This document shows positions 57,340 through 64,000 of a stretch of 64,000 nt of DNA, piece by piece. Made by a program: the position numbers and the translations under genes. The stretch's first letter is position 1. Every line of letters begins with the position of its first letter. The stretch is from positions 1,787,824 to 1,851,823 of the forward strand of contig NW_004624783.1 in assembly GCF_000247695.1 (NCBI RefSeq), read 5' to 3'. Below the pieces are notes generated by a model. It was not told the origin of the DNA. It was given only the letters and a program-made list of their open reading frames with translations, and did no database searches. The stretch comes from Heterocephalus glaber. Taxonomy: Eukaryota; Chordata; Mammalia; Rodentia; Bathyergidae.

Positions 57340-57680
57340 AGAGAGATGCCACAGCCCCAGGAGACAGTTACATTGTGTTTCCTTCCCTGTTCCCAACCAG
57401 TGCATGCCCGGATCATGAAACAATCACACTTAGCTCCGCCTAGGCCACGTAGGCCACATGGCACTATTTGCCCCGCCTTCTCTTCCTGTTTGCCTTGCGC
57501 TATAAATAAAGAGCACGTGGTGCTCCAGGCGGCCATTAGCTGCCGACAAGCTATGGTTCCACCTGGTCCCAAACTTCAAGAGTAGTCGTGGTTTCTTTGT
57601 TTCTTCTTCATCTCCCACCTCTCTCCCTGGCTTCGGACCCTACCCTATACTGTGTTGGTCGTGGAATAGAGAGGAAAGGA
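57340..57680 (+). repeat. ERV LTR-like sequence (ERV2/ERVK type)
   Basis: A GC-richer U3-like run leads to a TATA box 'gcgctataaataaagagcacg' at about 57500. Then come 'gcggccattagctgcc' and a pyrimidine-rich U5-like stretch 'gtttctttgtttcttcttcatctcccacctctctccc'. The layout and short R region resemble ERVK-class LTRs. No partner LTR or duplication was found and the ends are approximate. Confidence 0.45.
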
Positions 57681-57689
57681 GAACAGGAC

Positions 57690-58930
57690 CATGACATCAG
57701 ATATTATTTTGTTCTGCCATTGAAAAGGAATGTTTATATTGACAACATAATTCTGCATTGGCCAAATTTCTTAGAGAACTGCCCTGCAAGGGTGGTGCTG
57801 CATACTGGGAAGGACCAAGCAATTCCTTTCCTAAGTATTTTAATTCAATTAAGGAAAGAATTGTCTCAATGAAATAAATTAAGTAGAGCATGTAGCACAA
57901 AGGCAACCTTTGAAAGCTGCCCATCCTCTTGCCCCTTTGACAAATTGGTCCCATCTTGTAACAATGCAGAACCACAGAAGTCTGCTTGCTGGAACTTTCT
58001 AGAATAATCACTGGTCATGTGGTCCAAGTACTTGTTCCTTTCTCCTTCTTCTCAGCCTTCAGATGACCCTGTTTCACTACCCACTTCTGTTGTTGCTGTT
58101 TTTACTTCAGAAGAAAAATTGCTTAATCACAAAGCCACAGGTAAAAATAAATGTGCATGGACTCACCTCACCACCTGGGCATGTGCCCCCAATCTCTCAC
58201 CTGCTGGTCCCCCCACCAGCACCCTCTGAAAGGCAGTCCAGGTGTTAATTGCAACCATATCTTCCACTGCCACCAATCCAGTTTTGTGTGACTAACTTTT
58301 ACTTAGCTATTTAGTGTCTTTCATGTACCAGCCAGTACATTCCAGGTACAGTTTCAGGGATTGGAGTGCCTGACACATCCCCACCATAGACCACAGTGCA
58401 GCTTTGGTATCTCACAGGCAGTCCCTCAGGTCAGCATGTGCACAATACCACACCCAGGACAGGAAACATTGCCCAAACCTGGAGACCCCAGAGACACCTC
58501 GCTGGGGAGGTCTGGAGGCTGTGCAAACTCTCCATGGAAACTCAATGGATTCCCTAAATGTCTGCCAAGGTGACCTCCCTTCCACCTGTGGCTGCTGAGG
58601 CTTTGGGATGTCAATTACAGGATTTACACTACAGTATATATACACACTCATTAACTAAGAGCAATAAAGGTGATGTTTGTTAAGAATTGCAAGTACAGAT
58701 ATTATTTATCAAACACGTTAGGATTGGAGTCTTAGGCCCAAGTCTACAACTGCTACTCACCAACTCTGGGATTTGGGCCTAGCACATTCTCAATGCTGCT
58801 GTCTGCCATGATCCTTGGGAAAACAATTACTGGTTCATCACTGGGCACTGAGATTGTGCAAATAACAGAAGGATATAAACATTGGAAATATCCATGGAGT
58901 CACTATTGATGTCAGAGAAACATTTCAGCA
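57690..58930. other. Unassigned sequence
   Basis: Several overlapping open frames on both strands (for example 58361-58651) reflect moderate GC content. None gives a recognisable protein. Confidence 0.4.
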
Positions 58931-58945
58931 AGAGTGCAAGGCCTC

Positions 58946-59092
58946 TGGAGGGGGTGAAGGGTGCACAGGTAATGGGGAAAAAAATGAGAACCAAGATACG
59001 TCATGTACAGGTACAAGCACCCAGTGATAAATGTAAACATATTGTATACCTAAAATCTACCAATAAAACAATTTTTTTAAAAAGTGCAAGGC
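58946..59092 (+). mobile_element. Severely 5'-truncated LINE-1 insertion (147 bp)
   Basis: Consists only of the last 130 bp or so of the 3' UTR ('gggtgcacaggtaatgggga' to 'ctaccaataaaacaattttt'), nearly identical to 2760-2885. It is flanked by the 13-bp duplication AGTGCAAGGCCTC at 58933-58945 and 59093-59105. Confidence 0.95.
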
Positions 59093-59109
59093 CTCAAAGA
59101 GTGCCAAAA

Positions 59110-60880
59110 TAAAAGGGAAATTATGTATAGTATATGGGGACACTCTATCCCACATTCTATTAGGGAAGTCACGGGAGGGATTCATTTTACTCACAAGCAA
59201 GTAGCCTCATTTTCCTTAGGACTGACTTAGAATTGGAACAACAGAAAAAGCACTCTACCAGTTCATCTTATCAAACTGTATTTCACCAAATGAAGCCAAA
59301 CATTTCACTATGCACACAACACAACAAAGACCCCCAAAATCACATTCAATGGATTTCTCATAGTCATTATCACCTTCAAAGAGTCCTGGGTCTTCAATTC
59401 CTAACAGGAGGGTTTGTGAGAGGTCATTGTCAGCATTGTCCTTCATAAACTCAGCCTGGGGAAGCCACAGTGGGGTCACACCCAAAGTACTTCATTCAAA
59501 ATAACTGGAAGGGGCTCTTGTTGCTTTTACTACCTTCTGGCCACCATGAACTGTTTTTCCTCTGGAAAGCCTGTCTGCCTTGGAGCCAGCCAATTATGGA
59601 CTGAAACTTCTACAAACTGTTTGTACACTCAGGTTCCTTTGCTTGCCATTGACCAAATCCAGGGAAGCCATATGGTAAAAAGGAAAAAGAGGATTCAGTC
59701 AAAGTTGTATCTGAGGAGGTGGAGGAACCCTTTTGCCTCAAATCACCGTCTCTCTGTGTAAAGGAGGCTGAAGGATCCGGGATGGAATGCTGAATGGTCT
59801 ATGATAGAAGATTCTGTGCCAGAAACCAGGAGACAACATCCGAGGTGAAGGCAAAGACTGTCGCGTCTCCATAAAACAATTGACAACACTTCCAGGACAA
59901 CTACTGAACCCTGTGGGGGGAGGAAAAAATAACAGATTGTCAGATAAACTAAAAGCAATTTAGCACTCAGCGAGAAGAGGAGCAAGAACTGAAGTTGAAA
60001 CATCCCATGTAGACAATGTCATCACAACACTCCAGATAAAAAGAAGCATCCCTGAAAGTCTCAATTAGAGAATCAAGGTGAACCGAATCATTTTCCTCAA
60101 AGCACTGCCAAATATTTGACATCAACTTTAATTGGCAGGAACAAGTTTCAAAGCATCAATTAGAAGCAACATTTTCTTTCAGAAAAATAATCCAGGAAGG
60201 AGTTTGCTTTATGTTTTCCTTCTAAAGCTCATTTTGTTTAATGGATTTATAGACCTGTCTGTTTAAAGACAGACTTGCCCATTAGTCAAAGTATATCAGT
60301 TTCTTTTTCATGTGGTGTGATCCAAGGAAAATTTTACTCATATGTACACAATTATGTATATGCAGGCACACACATAGGCAATTCATTAGGGAATCAGAAG
60401 CCAGTTAAATTAGAATTTGGGAGGACTCAGTTTTGCTATGCTTTATAAAGGTAAGAATTTTCTTCAGTGCATAAAATTTTGCTCACTTTAAAAAATATCT
60501 TCCATTACCACAAAGTACATTTAATTCTAGAATATCCATTATTAGTATTTTCCTCTCTGCAAGCTGAACATGCAATTCAAATTTCATTGAAAAATAAGGA
60601 ATTAACCTGTTCTCCTTGATAGTTCAAGAAACTGCTAACTGTTAAGGTAGACTCTTCCATGTATAATGTCAAAGACTCACTTCTGTAGTTTGGATTAGGG
60701 TTGTGCATTAAAGGCTTGTTTCCTAGAGAGACACTTTGGAAGGTTTTGAAACATATGTAAGAGATATCATCTAGTGCATCTTCTTCAGGTCACTGGGGGC
60801 TTGCCCTTGAAAGGGTTACTGTGACCTCAGACCTTTATTCATTTTAATTTTTTAGTCTGCTCAATGAGAGACTTGGCCTG
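59110..60880. other. Unassigned sequence with a MaLR-like fragment at 59525-59650
   Basis: 59525-59650 ('gccaccatgaactgtttttcctc', 'gccttggagccagccaattatggactgaaacttctacaaactg') matches the LTR at 14855-15294. The rest shows no exon or clear repeat. Confidence 0.5.
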
Positions 60881-60884
60881 GCCA

Positions 60885-61075
60885 TGAAGGAAGTTAGACA
60901 CTATCATACACTTCTTCCACAGTGTGTGACTACCCTATACCACAGTCCTCAAAGTAGTAGGTCTACCCAGGCAGGGACTGAAACTTCCAAAACTGTGAGG
61001 CAAGTAAATCTTTTCTTTTCATAAATTGACTATCTCAGGTATTTGTTATATAGTGAGATAACTGATTGATAAACT
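60885..61075 (+). repeat. MaLR-like LTR fragment
   Basis: 'gggactgaaacttccaaaactgtgaggcaagtaaatcttttcttttcataaattgactatctcaggtatttgttatatagtgagataactga' is the 3' part of a MaLR-type LTR. Confidence 0.7.
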
Positions 61076-61214
61076 CATTTAAGGAAATATGGCCAATTAT
61101 TTTATACTTATGATGCCATATTCTCAGCAAATCCTTCATTTAGAGGTTAACACATAATTTGAAAAAAATATGTTCTTCATCTATAATTATTTCAAAATTC
61201 TCCAATACCAAATA

Positions 61215-61480
61215 TATCAGTCAACTTTCTGTCACTCTAACAAAATGCCTCGAGAGTATAGGGCAGAAGAAACCACTCATTTCATGCGCCAGGATGCAGA
61301 AAAGAAGTGAGTAGAGTCCCACAGCCAGCTTGGAGGGCATCCTCTCAATGACACAAGGAAATACACAAGCCCCCCGTCCCCCACTGTTCCACCCTCTTCC
61401 AACAGCGCCAGCACAGTAACCAAACCTTTAATCATAGAATCATAACAACTGCTAACCCATTACTATTACCAAACCAAGCA
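61215..61480 (-). repeat. MaLR/ERVL-type repeat fragment, reversed
   Basis: 'tatcagtcaactttctgtcactctaacaaaatgcctcgaga' begins a common rodent LTR-type repeat in reverse, also seen at 51603. Family not assigned. Confidence 0.5.
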
Positions 61481-61484
61481 AATA

Positions 61485-62175
61485 AAAGATGAATATAAGA
61501 AAAACAATCAAAAGAAGCCCTAAACTTAGAATGAAGAAAAAAACAAACCATTATAATTGCCAAAACTATTTATATAATTATTAGCTATTCATGGAATTAG
61601 AATAATATCTGCGGTAGTCATGTTGGGGCAGACAGGAGAAGAAAATTGCCATAGTAATATCATAGGAATTGTATGAAAGAAAAAGAAGAGAGTGTATTAT
61701 TTTTATACAACTAATAAACTAAGACTATGTAAATTTATTTTGTTCAGACATTAGATATGGCATTTGGTTATTCTTTTAAAAATTTGCATATGAAGACATT
61801 TATCATGTGTCTCTTGGATTATTAGCCAAAGGCAATAGTGACAAAAATGATCATAAATATTATACTTCATAATAATGAGGACTTGGAAGCCATTGCACTG
61901 TTTTATCTGGAAGCATTAATTCTTACCATTTATTAAATGTGTGGCCATGGCCCACATAAAAATAATAATAATTGGTAAGGGCTGCCTGCTGTTCGGTCTC
62001 TCACTCCTGACCAAGAAGCTACCTTTGCCAAATTGATTTATTGGGCAAAATCAAGTGCCCAGTGAATCACCCATCCTGGTCTTGAAGGAGTTTCGCACTT
62101 TTCACATGGAGTGAAGCAGCACTGGCCATGACCTAGGAACCCTATGTGAGTGCCATAAACTATGTTTTAGGTTCT
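61485..62175. other. Unassigned AT-rich sequence
   Basis: No feature recognised. Confidence 0.45.
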
Positions 62176-62179
62176 TTTC

Positions 62180-62260
62180 TACTGTCAATGCAACCTTTCA
62201 CTTTTTTCTAAGCCTCAGCTTCTTCAAATGTAAAATGAAGATATTGTGATGTTCTCAACA
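62180..62260 (+). repeat. MIR fragment
   Basis: 'aagcctcagcttcttcaaatgtaaaatgaagatattgtgatg' is the MIR 5' core. Confidence 0.75.
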
Positions 62261-62264
62261 GGTT

Positions 62265-64000
62265 TCATCTCAGAAGAGCTTGGAATATACTTTTCAGCAA
62301 ATATATTCTTTCTTGTCTCTTTAGAAAAAAAAATCCGAAGTAATTATAAAACACTCACCACTCAATAGCACGCGATTACAAATGCCCTTAGGGACCCAAC
62401 ATACAGCCTGAGGAACTTGCCCTCAGAAACCTGTGACCAAGCTCAGAAAATGTGGGTATTTGAAGATTTGAGGGAGAAGGAACCTACCAGGTGGGAATGC
62501 CCAGCCCTTTCCTGGCTGACACCTGGCCAGGCAGTTTCAGGTGTGATCTGAAACCTTCACCCAGCCCCACGTCCAGGGCAAGTTCACCGTGTGCATGTCA
62601 TACTACGACCAGCAGAGGGCAGCGTACATCTATGCACTGGGCTTTTGAGGCCAGCCACAGGAAGCTCCTCCTGAGGTCTTGTTTCAGGGGTCTGGGGTCA
62701 GGTTTTAACAGTATACTAGGGCATATAAAATTAAACATTATTTGGAACTAATCTGGAACTCAAGCGTAGGTCCAGGAACAGACCAAGGCAATTTTCGGAT
62801 GAGGAACAGTTTTGGAATCATCTTCACCTCCTGTTCTGTAGCATTCTTTTGCTTCTCAGGGGAAGGTGAGGGGATCAGGGGAAATGGCATCATTGGGGAG
62901 TATGTCAGAAAACTAGGATTTCAGCCCCACCCAGACTCTGAGCCAGAACTCACATTTTCATGAGTTCCCAACTGATCCTTGTTTACTTTGAAGTTTGAGG
63001 AGCAGCGTGCCCACCATTCCTGACGCACAAGTGCTGCTCCACTCCTGTGTCCCCTGCTTCTCCCCAGCCATGTCCTCTGCATCAGCACAGGACTGTGTGC
63101 CTGCTGGTTTCATGCCCTAGACAGGGCATGTAGCATGGCCTCAGGTGAGCAGATCTTAGTTTTCTTCTGCAGGTGTGTCAGAGACCTCAGTGTGCTTCTA
63201 GCCACCCAGCTGTATTCATCTTAGGGTGACAGCTGGAAAGAGGAATATCAGGACATAATGCCCCAAAGAGATTAAAAATTTATTAACATAGCTCACAGCC
63301 AAGAGCAGGTTTACATAAATATAGAATTATGTGGCTTTTGAATATAAAACTATTACTCTCCTTATCTTAGCATTAGGCAGGTTGTTCCTTGAAACAGTAA
63401 AAAGAAAGGTTCGCCCTTTTCTTTTTCTTTTTTTTTTTTTTCAATTGTCAGGAAAAGAAGCCCATTTTTGACTTCTCTCTGGATACTCAAAGCCTCTATG
63501 AAGCAGGACTTTTACATAGAATGACTTCTCTTTCTCCAACAGTCCTCACATCCTGGCAGGGAAATTGCTGTTAGCTTGCTGCTAAGAAGAAAACAAACAT
63601 ACATTTGTTAATCAAATATATTTTGGATAGTGGATGAGAGGTGCAAATTCCTTCTAGGTGTATGTCTCTTTGTCCAGACTAAGGGTCTTGGGGTGCAGGT
63701 TTAGCATTGTTTGGGTAAGAGAAGGCTTCCCAGGATCCTCAGATGGGCCCTTGCAGATGGCTCTTGGGCCATGGGCTTAGTGGGAGGGAGAACCTTTGGG
63801 AAGAGTGGCTGCTGGCAGCTGTTCACTATGGTGTGTATATTTATAGCACGGACCAGGAAAAGGCACAGCCTTTGGGAATGTGTTTTGGGTATGGAGAAAG
63901 CACACATAGGAGTGGGGCTCTGGGTCTCAGGAAACTGGTAACAGAGGCCAGGGCCTGTGGATGCTCCTCCAGGATTTGCTCCTCATTTTCCTCAACTCTA
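62265..64000. other. Unassigned, slightly GC-richer right edge
   Basis: Open frames on both strands (62491-62751, 62742-62963, 63701-63941) have no recognisable product. A T-rich tract lies at 63419-63441. No MMUT exon is visible. Confidence 0.4.

Noticed and set aside
62575..62650. Short run reading G-K-F-T-V-C-M-S-Y-Y-D-Q-Q-R-A-A-Y-I-Y
   Set aside because: It looked like an old coding remnant, but an in-frame stop lies just upstream, no splice sites frame it, and I cannot name a family.

Overview
This is mammalian nuclear DNA, AT-rich and full of interspersed repeats. It carries 7SL-derived B1-like SINEs, B1 fused to a short ID-like tail, and at least 20 copies of a tRNA-derived ID-like SINE with A- and B-box sequences. 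That repertoire points to a rodent outside the mouse/rat group. A castorimorph or squirrel-like lineage is my guess, not a demonstrated assignment. No bacterial or viral replicon, CRISPR array or operon is present.

Two intact protein-coding genes can be rebuilt exon by exon on the minus strand. CENPQ has eight coding exons (38545-49313) after a noncoding first exon that ends at 50831, and encodes 268 residues. It is a subunit of the CENP-O/P/Q/U/R part of the constitutive centromere-associated network at the inner kinetochore. GLYATL3 has five coding exons (10083-21698) and encodes 282 residues. It is a member of the glycine N-acyltransferase-like GNAT family. The order CENPQ then GLYATL3, both in the same direction, matches human 6p12.3. 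The CpG-rich block at about 50280-51120 looks like the TATA-less promoter shared by CENPQ and its usual head-to-head neighbour MMUT. No MMUT coding exon appears in the 13 kb to its right.

The rest is mobile or relic DNA. Positions 1-2905 hold the 3' part of a dead LINE-1 with several nonsense codons and a mutated reverse-transcriptase active site. Positions 27391-28099 hold a textbook DYNLL1 processed pseudogene with a 17-bp target-site duplication. Positions 28907-35688 hold a minus-strand ERV1 (gammaretrovirus-like) provirus relic with two LTRs, a tRNA-Pro-like primer-binding site, a polypurine tract and a decayed env tail. Younger SINEs and a second LTR are nested in it. A TGGA-type satellite at about 16791-18066 contains a 975-base assembly gap inside a GLYATL3 intron. 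The right-hand 13 kb (51-64 kb) contains only repeats, LTR fragments and a very short 5'-truncated LINE-1 with a perfect 13-bp target-site duplication.

No new multi-gene system was found. The most useful observations are the complete CENPQ and GLYATL3 models (including a GC-AG intron), the missing MMUT exon, the layered provirus, and the recent SINE activity, which includes a tandem double insertion with a triplicated target site.
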